From: Novispirillum itersonii
GTDB taxonomy: Bacteria; Pseudomonadota; Alphaproteobacteria; Rhodospirillales; Rhodospirillaceae
Direction of reading: 5' to 3'
Length of the DNA stretch: 64,000 nt
Assembly: GCF_014205675.1 (NCBI RefSeq)
Contig: NZ_JACIIX010000005.1
Coordinates: 62,001 to 126,000 of the forward strand
Shown: piece by piece, positions 7,453 through 15,500 of the stretch
Position numbering within the stretch: the stretch's first letter is position 1
How the letters are laid out: each line of letters opens with the position of its first letter
The notes under the pieces: generated by a model
What the model was told of the DNA's origin: nothing
Seen by the model: the letters and a program-made list of their open reading frames with translations, nothing else
Databases searched by the model: none
Program-made: the position numbers and the translations under genes

Positions 7453-8324
7453 TGGCCGCTCCTGCCTTTCCGCGCGGGCTGGTGTGGCTGGCCTCCTACC
7501 CCAAATCCGGCAACACCTGGCTGCGGATCCTGCTGGCCAATCTGTCTGCGGTTCTGGAAGGCGCCCGGACCGGGCAGGATATCAACGCCCTGACCCTGCC
7601 GATGGAGGTTGCCAACCACCGCGATCTCTTTCTGGATGATACCCTGCTGGACCCCACCCTGCTGACAGCGGCGGAAATCAACGGCCTGCGCCCGGACCTG
7701 TATGCCTACTGGGCGGCACAGGCCCCCGGGCCGCTGTTTGTGAAATCCCACGATCCGTACCTGCATACCACCCGCGGCAGGCCGGTTGTGGGCTCCGCAG
7801 GACGGGCGGCGGTCTATGTGGTGCGCGACCCCCGCGACGTGGTGATTTCCTACGCCCACCACAGCAACAGCACTGCCGATGCGATGATCACGATGCTGAC
7901 CGACCCCGCTGCCGCCCCGCCCGGCCCCGAGGCCCCGTTTGGCCGCCTGCCGCAGCGGCTGGGCGGCTGGGCCGACCACGTCACCGGCTGGCTGGACCAA
8001 CGCGACCTGCCGGTGCATCTGGTCCGCTACGAAGATCTTCTGGCCGACACCCCGGGGGAATTTACCCGCCTGCTGGCCTTCCTCGGGATCGCTGCCCCGG
8101 CAGCGGCAGTGCGGCAGGCAGTGGAGTTTTCCGCCTTCCGCCGCCTGCAACAGCAGGAACAGGCCGGGGATTTCATCGAACGGCATGGCGACAGCCCGTT
8201 CTTCCGGCAGGGCAAGGCCGGGGGCTGGCGCGGGACGCTGACCCCGGCCCAGATCATCGCCATCGAAACCGCCACCGCGCCGGTGATGGACCGGCTGGGC
8301 TACACACGGGAGTACCCCCCATGA
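7452..8324 (+). CDS. PAPS-dependent sulfotransferase family protein
   Basis: 290 aa. The 5'-phosphosulfate binding loop ASYPKSGNTWLR is near residue 15-26, VKSHDPY near 98, and the 3'-phosphate binding motif VVRDPRDVVISYAHH near 119-133; LVRYEDLL and the C-terminal FFRQGKAGGWRGTLT (the K.G..G.W loop that binds PAPS) are present, so all motifs of an active cytosolic sulfotransferase are there. The substrate is unknown; the position between an HprK-like kinase and a PqqD-like protein suggests a peptide or its product. Starts 1 base before the end of the kinase gene and overlaps the PqqD gene by 4 bases. Confidence 0.88.
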   Translation: MAAPAFPRGLVWLASYPKSGNTWLRILLANLSAVLEGARTGQDINALTLPMEVANHRDLFLDDTLLDPTLLTAAEINGLRPDLYAYWAAQAPGPLFVKSHDPYLHTTRGRPVVGSAGRAAVYVVRDPRDVVISYAHHSNSTADAMITMLTDPAAAPPGPEAPFGRLPQRLGGWADHVTGWLDQRDLPVHLVRYEDLLADTPGEFTRLLAFLGIAAPAAAVRQAVEFSAFRRLQQQEQAGDFIERHGDSPFFRQGKAGGWRGTLTPAQIIAIETATAPVMDRLGYTREYPP

Positions 8325-8593
8325 CAACCGGACAGATCTGCCGCAGCCAGAGCATCCTGACCGTTGAAACAGAGGACAGCGTGATTGCCCTGAACGTTGA
8401 CAGCGGCCTTTACCACGGTCTGGACGGCAGCGCCCCCCGCATCTGGGCCCTGCTGGCGGAACCGACCACCCCGGAGGCGGTGGTGAACGCCCTGCTGGCT
8501 GACTTCGACATCGACCGCGACACCTGCACCGCGCAGGTCACCGCCTTCCTTGACGGGCTGCGCCAGCGCGGCCTGCTGACCGACCTGCCCTGA
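8321..8593 (+). CDS. PqqD-like peptide chaperone (RiPP recognition element)
   Basis: 90 aa, the normal length of PqqD family proteins. DSVIALNVDSGLYHGLDGSA matches the beta hairpin followed by IWALLAEPTTPEAVVNALL and the C-terminal LDGLRQRGLL, typical of PqqD winged-helix RRE domains that bind leader peptides. The gene overlaps the sulfotransferase by ATGA. No PqqA, PqqE or other PQQ genes are in the window, so PQQ synthesis is unlikely; binding of peptides 1 and 2 is the simplest proposal. It converges with the tail-collar triplet 4. Confidence 0.88.
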   Translation: MTTGQICRSQSILTVETEDSVIALNVDSGLYHGLDGSAPRIWALLAEPTTPEAVVNALLADFDIDRDTCTAQVTAFLDGLRQRGLLTDLP

Positions 8594-8715
8594 CCCTCCC
8601 TGCTGATGAAAGCCGGACGGATACAGCCAGCTCTCCGGCCCTCCGCCCGCCCCTCCGCCCCGTCAGAGGACGGTCTTTGCTGGCAGGTTTTGCCGTGAGG
8701 GGGCGATAAGGGGCT

Positions 8716-8736
8716 GGGCGGGGCATCACCCCGCCC
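8716..8736. repeat. Perfect stem-loop between convergent transcripts
   Basis: GGGCGGGG-catca-CCCCGCCC, an 8-bp perfect stem between the end of the PqqD-like gene and the end of triplet 4. There is no T tract, so a role as a bidirectional terminator is only likely from position. Confidence 0.5.
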
Positions 8737-8751
8737 TTCATGGCAGTGTGG

Positions 8752-9366
8752 TTACACGCCCGTCTTCGGGGGCACCGGGGGCGGCACCGGCGGCCTCGAC
8801 GGCATGAAGCCCTCATAACAGATGCAATACATCATCGTCAGCACCGGCTGGCTGTTATCATGGCTCGTCGGGGTGCCCACCTGACAGTATCCCACGGTAT
8901 CCGGATGCAGGGCCACATCCGGTGCCTTCTCCAGCTTCAGATACCGTCTGACCCGCCGGGATACGGTGGTATTCCCCGTGGTCTTTGTATAGACAGGAAT
9001 CCCAAGCCAGTTCCCCTGCGGCGTATTAACCGCATTAACATCTTCCCCGATCTTGCCGTTGAGGTCATGCCGATGCGGTGGCAGATGCTTTACTTCCAGA
9101 GGAACCGCCCGCGTCCCCTTCTTTTCCCCCAACCCTAATTTAAGGCCATGCTTGGGGCTTGCCCCCAATCCGACCGCCACGCAGTTCCGCAGGTCGGGGA
9201 CAGCGAAGGTCAGAGCTTTATCGTCCCCCCCATAGGTCGTTCCAATCACAGCGTGCAGATAAGAGTAGTTTTGCACACGGTAAGTCCTGCCATCGCACAG
9301 CAACCACCCCGGCGGGACGTAATTAAAGGCCATGGCCCGGATTTCACCGATCAATGCATCGGCCAT
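8752..9366 (-). CDS. Tail-collar (MdpB-like) protein, subtype A of triplet 4
   Basis: 204 aa, the longest of the A proteins. MADALIGEIRAMAFNYVPPG, WLLCDG, TTYGGDD and VPDLRNCVAVG form the collar domain; HRHDLNGK and GNWLGIPVYTKT are the A-type middle blocks; HDNSQPVLTMMYCIC closes the conserved part. Unlike the other A proteins it carries a proline-rich extension (PPVPPPVPPKTGV). GGAGGAGG lies before the ATG. Confidence 0.86.
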   Translation of the reverse strand: MADALIGEIRAMAFNYVPPGWLLCDGRTYRVQNYSYLHAVIGTTYGGDDKALTFAVPDLRNCVAVGLGASPKHGLKLGLGEKKGTRAVPLEVKHLPPHRHDLNGKIGEDVNAVNTPQGNWLGIPVYTKTTGNTTVSRRVRRYLKLEKAPDVALHPDTVGYCQVGTPTSHDNSQPVLTMMYCICYEGFMPSRPPVPPPVPPKTGV

Positions 9367-9532
9367 TGCGACCTCCTCCAGACTGACAGTCAGGGCGTTT
9401 TCAGCAGACGCGGATACCGGTTTTGCCGCTGAAAATGCTCATTCTCTTTGAAAAAACAGAGAATTTCCCTCGATTGACCGGCATCCGCTCAACCGGAAAC
9501 TTCTGTAGACCGACCGGACTTACTCACCGGAC

Positions 9533-10123
9533 TTACTGAGGGGCCGGATACATCCCCCTGAGGGCGATGATGTAGCGCAGCCCGATGCTGGGCATGATGT
9601 TCGAATGGGCTTCGCCGGAGCCGACAGGGTCCATCACGGCCGCCGCCATCACCTCCACCGGCTTAGTCGCCACGATGTCAGCTTTGCCATAGAGGCCGAC
9701 CGCCCCGCCGGAGATAGCGGCCATGTTGGCCAGAACCACCGCCCGGCTTTTGCCCGTCTCGGGTCCTTCCATCGTTCCTTCCACGTTTTCCACCGCAAAC
9801 GGGTGGGAGTGCGGCGGCATCTCCTCCTGCGTCAGGGCCACCACATCCTCTCCGCCGACATCCCCGACAGTCCGCAGTGTCAGGCTGGGTCCTGCCCCGC
9901 AACTGACCACCACCCGGCCCCGCAGATCCGGCAGATTGAATTTCGTTACCCCGTCGCCACCAAAGGTGTTCTTCAGCAAGGCGTGCAAAGCATCGTTGCC
10001 CCGGACCGGCAGTTCCGCCCCATCACACTCCGCCCACCCGACCGGCACAAACGGCCCGGCGAACAGACGGATTTCGCCGAGAAACACCGTCATATCATCA
10101 ATATCGCTCATGCTCTCACTCAC
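9533..10123 (-). CDS. Tail-collar (MdpB-like) protein, subtype B of triplet 4
   Basis: 196 aa from a GTG at 10123, preferred because AAGGAGGT lies 4 bases upstream; an ATG at 10111 is the alternative. Collar domain: LGEIRLFAGPFVPVGW, CDG, NTFGGDG, LPDLRGRVVVS. B-type blocks VLANMAAISGGAVGLYG and HSNIMPSIGLRYII are present. The 166-base gap to the A gene is longer than in the other triplets and holds no gene. Confidence 0.85.
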   Translation of the reverse strand: MSESMSDIDDMTVFLGEIRLFAGPFVPVGWAECDGAELPVRGNDALHALLKNTFGGDGVTKFNLPDLRGRVVVSCGAGPSLTLRTVGDVGGEDVVALTQEEMPPHSHPFAVENVEGTMEGPETGKSRAVVLANMAAISGGAVGLYGKADIVATKPVEVMAAAVMDPVGSGEAHSNIMPSIGLRYIIALRGMYPAPQ

Positions 10124-10209
10124 GCGTACCTCCTTCAGTCCGATTATCCGCGCCGCCGGGGCGCCTTGAACATCACCCGCCGCCCGGATCACCGGCGGCC
10201 GGGGGCGGC

Positions 10210-10782
10210 TCAGACCCGCGACGGGAAGTCTCCAACCACGCAGATGCAGTATTGAAGCACCAGAAACGGCTGCATGTTGTTGTGCGCCGTGCCCTGCCCG
10301 GCCACGGAGACGGTGGCGGGGTGGAGAGCGGCGACGGCGGTAAACCCATCCGGGGCCTCGGCATAGACCTTGACCGGATCCGGGAACTCCGCCGGGCTGA
10401 CCGGTACCGCTTTCGCAAATCCGGCATCGCCCATCTTGACCTCCTTCGCATCGGCGCTGCTGGCACCGGCCTGATGCCGGTGGATCGGCGTGTTGCTCAG
10501 CGTCAGTTCCACTTTCTCCTGACCGAAGGCATGTCCGGGGCTGCCGGGATCAGGGCTGCCGGTTGTGCCGGGGGAATTCGCCCCGTAAATCGCCCGGCCG
10601 CGTAGGTCCGGCACCGTGAACGTTCCGTCCCTGGCGGGGCCATAGGTGTCCCTGATCAGGGCAAACAGGGCGGGATACTTGCGGAGCTCAACCGTCCGCC
10701 CGTCACAGGGCAGCCAGCCATACGGAATCCACGGTAACGGGAACAGGCGGATCTCGCCGATGTAGGTTTCATCCGTACCCAT
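10210..10782 (-). CDS. Tail-collar (MdpB-like) protein, subtype C of triplet 4
   Basis: 190 aa. IGEIRLFPLPWIPYGWLPCD, DTYGPARDG and VPDLRGRAIYG define the collar domain; the C-type ending is HNNMQPFLVLQYCIC. GAGGAGGAC precedes the ATG. First gene of triplet 4. About 32-48 bases upstream (10814-10830) the minus strand reads TTTTTTTAAGAGTGCGG, resembling the motif upstream of triplet 3. Confidence 0.86.
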   Translation of the reverse strand: MGTDETYIGEIRLFPLPWIPYGWLPCDGRTVELRKYPALFALIRDTYGPARDGTFTVPDLRGRAIYGANSPGTTGSPDPGSPGHAFGQEKVELTLSNTPIHRHQAGASSADAKEVKMGDAGFAKAVPVSPAEFPDPVKVYAEAPDGFTAVAALHPATVSVAGQGTAHNNMQPFLVLQYCICVVGDFPSRV

Positions 10783-10979
10783 AAGTCCTCCTCGTGCAGA
10801 TCCGGCCCCCGGTCCGCACTCTTAAAAAAACCGGAACGGTCCTCTGACCCGCCACAGCGGATGGGCCTGCCCTATAGACAGACTGAAGAGGTCCCTGCGG
10901 CCTCAACCGGAAGGGGCTGTGTGTGGGGGGGGTGTGCATATATGCGGGAAGAGAGGGCGGCAGGCAGCGCCCGCCCCGG

Positions 10980-11147
10980 TCAGGAGCCGTTCTTCACAAA
11001 GCCGGGCACGGATTCCATCGTCGAACTCGTCTTCCGGGTCATCTCCACCGAGACATCGTGAATCACCGGGGGCCGCCACAGACGGCTCCCCGGGATGATT
11101 TCCGGGCGGGCGGGAGCATCGTAACGGTCTGAAGTCTCTGTCAACAT
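10980..11147 (-). CDS. Putative RiPP-like precursor peptide 2 (55 aa)
   Basis: 55 residues starting MLTETSDRYDAPARPEIIPG. An in-frame ATG further upstream exists, but AAAAAGGGTAACCGTG just before 11147 matches the ribosome site of peptide 1, so this start is preferred. From residue 24 it reads W-R-P-P-V-I-H followed by DVSVEMTRKTSSTMES and VPGFVKNGS. Outside the W-to-end part the two peptides share nothing, the pattern expected of paralogues with a constrained recognition or core region. It lies upstream of triplet 4 on the same strand and is divergent from the asparagine-synthetase-like gene. Function inferred, not recognised as a named family. Confidence 0.7.
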   Translation of the reverse strand: MLTETSDRYDAPARPEIIPGSRLWRPPVIHDVSVEMTRKTSSTMESVPGFVKNGS

Positions 11148-11462
11148 CACGGTTACCCTTTTTGACATCACCCTCACGCATACGCCTGACTGCGGCCCTA
11201 TCTGCCCGATAGGGATGTTTGCCTTACAGTCACGCTGTACCGTGAGCCGGTGAATGCGCCCCCCTGTTTTCAGGAGAACACGCTTAAAGAGCACCTTCCC
11301 AACTGCCACACGCAAAGTCCTACCACTAAATCGGTACCAAAACAACCAATAACGGGAATATGACCCCACAACACAACTGACTCATTGCCCCCCGGAGAGC
11401 GCCTTGGTAGCATCCGGGACATGGAGACCCCTTGGCGACCCCGGAATGATGACTGACTGCCC
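11148..11462. promoter_or_regulatory. Divergent promoter region between peptide 2 and the Asn-synthetase-like gene
   Basis: No gene is supported. On the minus strand 11271-11290 reads TCTTTAAGCGTGTTCTCCTG, matching 5711-5724 and 6334-6350 in the TTTAAG..TGTT core. A short inverted repeat CCCTATC-tgcccGATAGGG lies at 11193-11211. The arrangement mirrors 6246-6519, where peptide 1 is divergent from the kinase operon. Confidence 0.4.
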
Positions 11463-13388
11463 ATGCGGCTGATCTGCGGCCTTCTGCATCTGGATGGTGC
11501 CCCCGCTGACCCGGCGGCCCTGACCCGGATGACGGCGGCCCTGACCGCCCCCGGCCAGACCCCGGTGATCACCCGCCGGTGCGACGGGCCACTGGGGCTG
11601 GCGGTGCTGGACTTCGGCACCTTAAAACCCGGCGGGCAGGCCTTGCCCGCCATCACCGGGAACAGCGGCGGCGACCGGCTGGCCGCCGACCTGCGGGCTG
11701 ATCATCCGCTGCCGTCTGCCCCGGCGTTTCTGGCCCGGCTGCGCGACTGGGGCGACAGCACGCCGGACCGGCTGGACGGCGATTACGCACTGGCCCACTG
11801 GGATGCCGCCCACCACACCCTGCGGTGCAGCCGCGACATCATGGGGGTGCGGCCGCTGTGCTGGACCCATCAGCCCGGCCGGCTGTTCGCCTTTGCCTCG
11901 CTGCCCCGTGCTCTGGTGCAGGGTGGTCTGGTGAAGGGGGGTCTGGTGGGTGGGGGGCTGGCAGAGGCCACTCCTGATCCGGTGGCACTGGGGATGATGA
12001 TCCTGCGCAGCTACCCCGACCGCCAGCGCACCGCGTGGCAGGGAATCCACTGGCTGCCCCCCGGCCACAGCCTGACGGTCCGCCCCGGGGCGGACGGCAT
12101 CCGCCTGCACCGGGCGTGGCAGCCCGACCCCGGCCAGACCGGCCTGTGGTCCGGCAGCCGGGACCGCGCCGCCGCCACCCTGCGCGACCTGCTGCAACAG
12201 GCGGTGGCCTGCCGCCTGCCGCCCGCCGGTGCGGTGGCCACCCACCTCAGCGGCGGGCTGGATTCCTCCGCCATCACCCTGCTCGCCGCCCGCCTGACCG
12301 GGCCGGAAGCCGCCCCCCCACTGCGGGCTCTGGCGCTGCGCCCGGCCCCGGGATCGGAAGGCCGCCATGACGAGCAGCCCTTTATTGATGCGGTTCTGGC
12401 GCAGGCCCCGGCGCTGGACTGGCAGCCGGTTCCCCCGCCCGATCCGCTGGCCTTCTTCGCCGCCAACGGCTTCGGCAGCAGCCCCGACCTGCCGCTGGAA
12501 CCCGGCTTTCTGGTGGATGAAGGCAACCTGTTTGCCGCCGCCGGGGCCCCGCTGCTGCTGTCCGGGGCCGGGGGTGATGAAGGGGCGACCTTCAACGGGC
12601 TGGCCATGCATGCCGCCCTGCTGCGACAGGGCCAGTGGAAAACGGTGGCGCGGGATCTGCCGCAGTGGGCGCGGGCGGAAGGCCTTGCCCTGCCCCGGGC
12701 GGTGTGGCACCGCCTGATCCGCCCGCTGCTGCCGGACCGGCCGCGCCACTCCGGCGGCACCATCCCCGGTCAGGACCGCCTCGGCCACGGTGCCGCCGGG
12801 CTGGCCCTGCTGCACCCCGATCTGGCGGCACAGGTGCGGGACGCCCTGCCCGCCCCGACCCCGCTGACCTGCCGCGCCGCCGACCGGGTGGCGATCCTGA
12901 CCCGGGGCTACCTGGCCGGACGGCTGACCCGCTGGGCGCTGCTGGCCGCCCCGCATGGGGTGGCGGTCAGCTATCCGCTGCTGGACCGGCGGGTGATCGA
13001 TTTCGCGCTGTCACTGCCCCCGGCGTATCTGATTGATCAGGGCTACAGCCGCCAGCCGTTCCGCACGGCGATGACCGGCATTCTGCCCGACAGCGTGCGG
13101 CTGCGGCGCGACAAACACAGCCCGCTGCCCGACGTGCTGCGCAGCCTGTGCAGCCTGAAAGCAGCGCTGCTGGAACAGGCCCACAGCCTGCGCCAGCACC
13201 CCCGGGTGCAGGGCCATCTGCGGCTGGACGTGGCCGCCGCCGCCGTCTCCGCCCTGCCCGACCCCGGCCCGGCCGCCGACGCCGCCTTTCAGGCCCTGCG
13301 CAGCGGCGGTGCCCTGCCGCCGGAAGCCGCCCCGGCCTTACAGGCCGTGCGCGCCATACAGGCCGCCCGTCTGCTGGCCGGGGCCTGA
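11463..13388 (+). CDS. Asparagine synthetase-related protein (lasso-cyclase-like)
   Basis: 641 aa with two domains. The N-terminal part (about 1-200) resembles a class II glutamine amidotransferase (CGLLHLDGAPAD, FASLPRAL), but the cysteine is residue 5 instead of the processed residue 2, so glutaminase activity is doubtful. The C-terminal part holds the ATP-pyrophosphatase loop SGGLDSS (263-269), LLLSGAGGDEG and YPLLDRRVIDFAL. Lasso cyclases have the same make-up and activate an Asp or Glu side chain of a peptide by adenylation. Residues about 151-167 hold a short glycine-rich repeat (LVQGGLVKGGLVGGG). With a PqqD-like gene and candidate precursors nearby, peptide cyclisation is a reasonable but untested role. 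Confidence 0.85.
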   Translation: MRLICGLLHLDGAPADPAALTRMTAALTAPGQTPVITRRCDGPLGLAVLDFGTLKPGGQALPAITGNSGGDRLAADLRADHPLPSAPAFLARLRDWGDSTPDRLDGDYALAHWDAAHHTLRCSRDIMGVRPLCWTHQPGRLFAFASLPRALVQGGLVKGGLVGGGLAEATPDPVALGMMILRSYPDRQRTAWQGIHWLPPGHSLTVRPGADGIRLHRAWQPDPGQTGLWSGSRDRAAATLRDLLQQAVACRLPPAGAVATHLSGGLDSSAITLLAARLTGPEAAPPLRALALRPAPGSEGRHDEQPFIDAVLAQAPALDWQPVPPPDPLAFFAANGFGSSPDLPLEPGFLVDEGNLFAAAGAPLLLSGAGGDEGATFNGLAMHAALLRQGQWKTVARDLPQWARAEGLALPRAVWHRLIRPLLPDRPRHSGGTIPGQDRLGHGAAGLALLHPDLAAQVRDALPAPTPLTCRAADRVAILTRGYLAGRLTRWALLAAPHGVAVSYPLLDRRVIDFALSLPPAYLIDQGYSRQPFRTAMTGILPDSVRLRRDKHSPLPDVLRSLCSLKAALLEQAHSLRQHPRVQGHLRLDVAAAAVSALPDPGPAADAAFQALRSGGALPPEAAPALQAVRAIQAARLLAGA

Positions 13389-13466
13389 CGGGGTTAGAGA
13401 CGGGGTTAAAACAGAGAACCGCCCGCCGGGCAGAGTACTTTGACGATGAATTGATTGAGACCAAAA

Positions 13467-14657
13467 ATGGTAACACCGTCACGCCATCAACCATTAAGCC
13501 TCCCCTTATTGTCCACCGCCTCGGCTCTGCTGGCAGCAGCGGTGGGGGCGTCCTATGCTTATGTGGATTTGTCGCTGAACCGTATGGGAGTCTCAGCCAG
13601 CGCCATCGGACTCAACGCGTCCATGCCGGCACTGGCGTGGTTATTGGCGACACCGTTGATGCCTTGGGCGTTGCGGCGCTTCAATCCCAAAGCATTGCTG
13701 CCAGGGCTGTTAGCGGTCGCCATCCTTGCAATCCTGTGTTTCCCGGCCCTGCCCGATGCAGATGTATGGATGGCGTTGCGTTTCCTGTTCGGCGGCGGCA
13801 CCGGCATGGTGTTCCGGCTGGTGGAATACTGGATCAACGCTGGCTCGCCCGAAAACCGGCGGGCCCGTAATGTGGGCATCTACGCGACCACCTTCGCTGT
13901 CGGGATCATGACCGGCGCAACAGTCACTCCCCTGATTGGAACAGAAGGCTGGCCACCCGTCCTCATGATGGCAATACTGGCTTTGGCGGCAGGGCTGGTG
14001 TTCGCCTTCCTTCACGGTGGCCCACCCCCCATTAAAGAGCCGCCCCCCATGGGGCACCGGGGGCTTTTTCGCGGCGCGGCACGCCTGCCCCTGCTCGGCG
14101 TGCTGCTCTTCGGCCTGTTCGAGGCTGCGCCTTACACCATGATGCCGGTTTATGCCGTGCGATCGGGGCTGGAAGAGCATTGGGCCGCTTGGTGTGTCTC
14201 GGCAACCTTTGCCGGCCTTATCCTCATGGCGATCCCCATTGGCATACTGGCCGACCGTTTCGGCAAGGTCAGGGTTCTGGTCAGCTCCGCAGTCATCGCC
14301 CTGATCATCCCTGCGCTCATTCCCTCCGCGATGCAGTCCCCTGAAGTATTGCTCCTCACCATGCTGGTATGGGGCGGTTCTGCCGGGTCCTTCTACAATC
14401 TCACGCTGGCGATGCTGGCCGATCATTTCAAAGGTGCCGGGCTGGCTACCGCCAACGCCAGCTTCGGCACCCTTTACGCCGTGGGTAGTCTGTGCGGCCC
14501 CATCCTGCACGGCCTTTCCATGGACAGCTGGAACCCGCAGGGGTTGATGATCAGCACCGCCGCTCTTTTCGCTCTTTTCCTGTGCGTTTCCTTTTGGCAA
14601 TCTGTGACTGCACGGGGGGCCATATGCACAATCGAGACAGATCCTTCGCCCGATTGA
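13467..14657 (+). CDS. MFS transporter (YcaD-like)
   Basis: 396 aa from the ATG at 13467; a TTG at 13455 is an alternative. About twelve hydrophobic segments are visible. Conserved sites include LNRMGVSASAIGLNASMP, RFLFGGGTGMVFRLVEYWIN and, between the sixth and later helices, GILADRFGKVRVL (MFS signature A). The pattern fits the YcaD/CynX-type group of drug or metabolite exporters; the substrate cannot be told. The 3' end overlaps the LuxR-type gene by 34 bases. Confidence 0.8.
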   Translation: MVTPSRHQPLSLPLLSTASALLAAAVGASYAYVDLSLNRMGVSASAIGLNASMPALAWLLATPLMPWALRRFNPKALLPGLLAVAILAILCFPALPDADVWMALRFLFGGGTGMVFRLVEYWINAGSPENRRARNVGIYATTFAVGIMTGATVTPLIGTEGWPPVLMMAILALAAGLVFAFLHGGPPPIKEPPPMGHRGLFRGAARLPLLGVLLFGLFEAAPYTMMPVYAVRSGLEEHWAAWCVSATFAGLILMAIPIGILADRFGKVRVLVSSAVIALIIPALIPSAMQSPEVLLLTMLVWGGSAGSFYNLTLAMLADHFKGAGLATANASFGTLYAVGSLCGPILHGLSMDSWNPQGLMISTAALFALFLCVSFWQSVTARGAICTIETDPSPD

Positions 14658-15376
14658 TACAGAGCGCGGCCGAAGATTTCCGGCAGGCGACGGACAGGCA
14701 CGACCTGTGGAAAAAACTGAACCGGCACCTGAAGCCTTTCGGCATCACCGGAAACATATATGGTACCGAAACGATATCAACCCCCAGGGAGGAATTGCCT
14801 GTCCTTCTGAACAGCATCGTTTCGGAATGGCTGGACGCCAAATTAGGATCAGGACTGTTTTATTGTGACGAATTCGTCCGCGCAGCCCGCTGCGAGACCA
14901 CCCCGGCGTTGTGGGGCGATGTCTCGCGACTGCACTCCGAACACTTTACCCCCGCAGCCAAAGCCTCCCTCGACCTTGACTTCGATTACGGCATCATCAC
15001 CGGCGTGACTATCCCCATGCGGTTTGCCGGTGGCCTGGGGATATCCTCCGCCGGCTGCCATGCAGCAGACATGTCGTGGCCCGAATTCGACCGCATCTGG
15101 ATGGAGCACGGTGACAGCATCACCGCCATCATCAATGCTTTTGACATCGCCTTGCGTCGCGACCATCTGGGGGAACTTTTTTCTCTGGATACAGAGGAAC
15201 GCGAATGCCTGCTGTGGCTGGCGACGGGCCTGAGGCAAAAGCAGATCGCCCACCGCCTTGGCCTGACTCCACGAAAGATGGAAACCCGGATAGAGGCCGT
15301 TCAGACCAAGCTGAAAGCGGTCACTCCCGCTCAAGCCATGGCCACCGCCCTGATCTTTGGACTGATCGACCCCTGA
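14624..15376 (+). CDS. LuxR-type transcriptional regulator
   Basis: 250 aa from the ATG at 14624 (GGGGGG just upstream). Residues about 20-165 resemble the autoinducer-binding domain of LuxR solos (LKPFGITGNIYGT, FDYGIITGVTIPMRF, WPEFDRIW); the C-terminal HTH reads LDTEERECLLWLATGLRQKQ with GLTPRKMETRIEAVQTKLKA. No luxI-type synthase is in the window. Overlap with the MFS gene suggests translational coupling; the regulator may govern this transporter or the autotransporters downstream. Confidence 0.8.
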   Translation: MHNRDRSFARLIQSAAEDFRQATDRHDLWKKLNRHLKPFGITGNIYGTETISTPREELPVLLNSIVSEWLDAKLGSGLFYCDEFVRAARCETTPALWGDVSRLHSEHFTPAAKASLDLDFDYGIITGVTIPMRFAGGLGISSAGCHAADMSWPEFDRIWMEHGDSITAIINAFDIALRRDHLGELFSLDTEERECLLWLATGLRQKQIAHRLGLTPRKMETRIEAVQTKLKAVTPAQAMATALIFGLIDP

Positions 15377-15425
15377 CCGGTCCGGTTTTTACACATTCCC
15401 GCTGACCTGCGGCAGCCATCGGTGC

Positions 15426-15491
15426 GGGGGAATTCCCCCAATTTCTATTTTCGGAAGTGCACGCTATTTTTTTCGGGCTTTTCAACCCGAA
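15426..15491. repeat. Two short palindromes in front of the small HTH gene
   Basis: GGGGGAATTCCCCC (15426-15439) is a perfect palindrome and TTCGGG-cttttcaa-CCCGAA (15472-15491) is a hairpin ending 9 bases before the start codon, covering the likely ribosome site. They could be an operator and a translational hairpin; this is inference from position. Confidence 0.4.
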
Positions 15492-15500
15492 GAATTGTCT

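Noticed and set aside
8321-8593. PqqD as evidence of PQQ biosynthesis
   Set aside because: No pqqA, pqqB, pqqC or pqqE is nearby, and the neighbours are a kinase and a sulfotransferase.
1-10782. Prophage or tailocin interpretation of the tail-collar genes
   Set aside because: Only collar-domain proteins are present, with no sheath, baseplate, tape-measure, lysis or packaging genes, and the operons have their own promoters and terminators.
6075-11147. Calling peptides 1 and 2 lasso peptide precursors
   Set aside because: There is no Gly (or similar) core start at a fitting distance before an Asp/Glu in position 7-9 after a T(-2), and no B2 protease is in the window. The lasso-like enzymes justify only a RiPP-like label.
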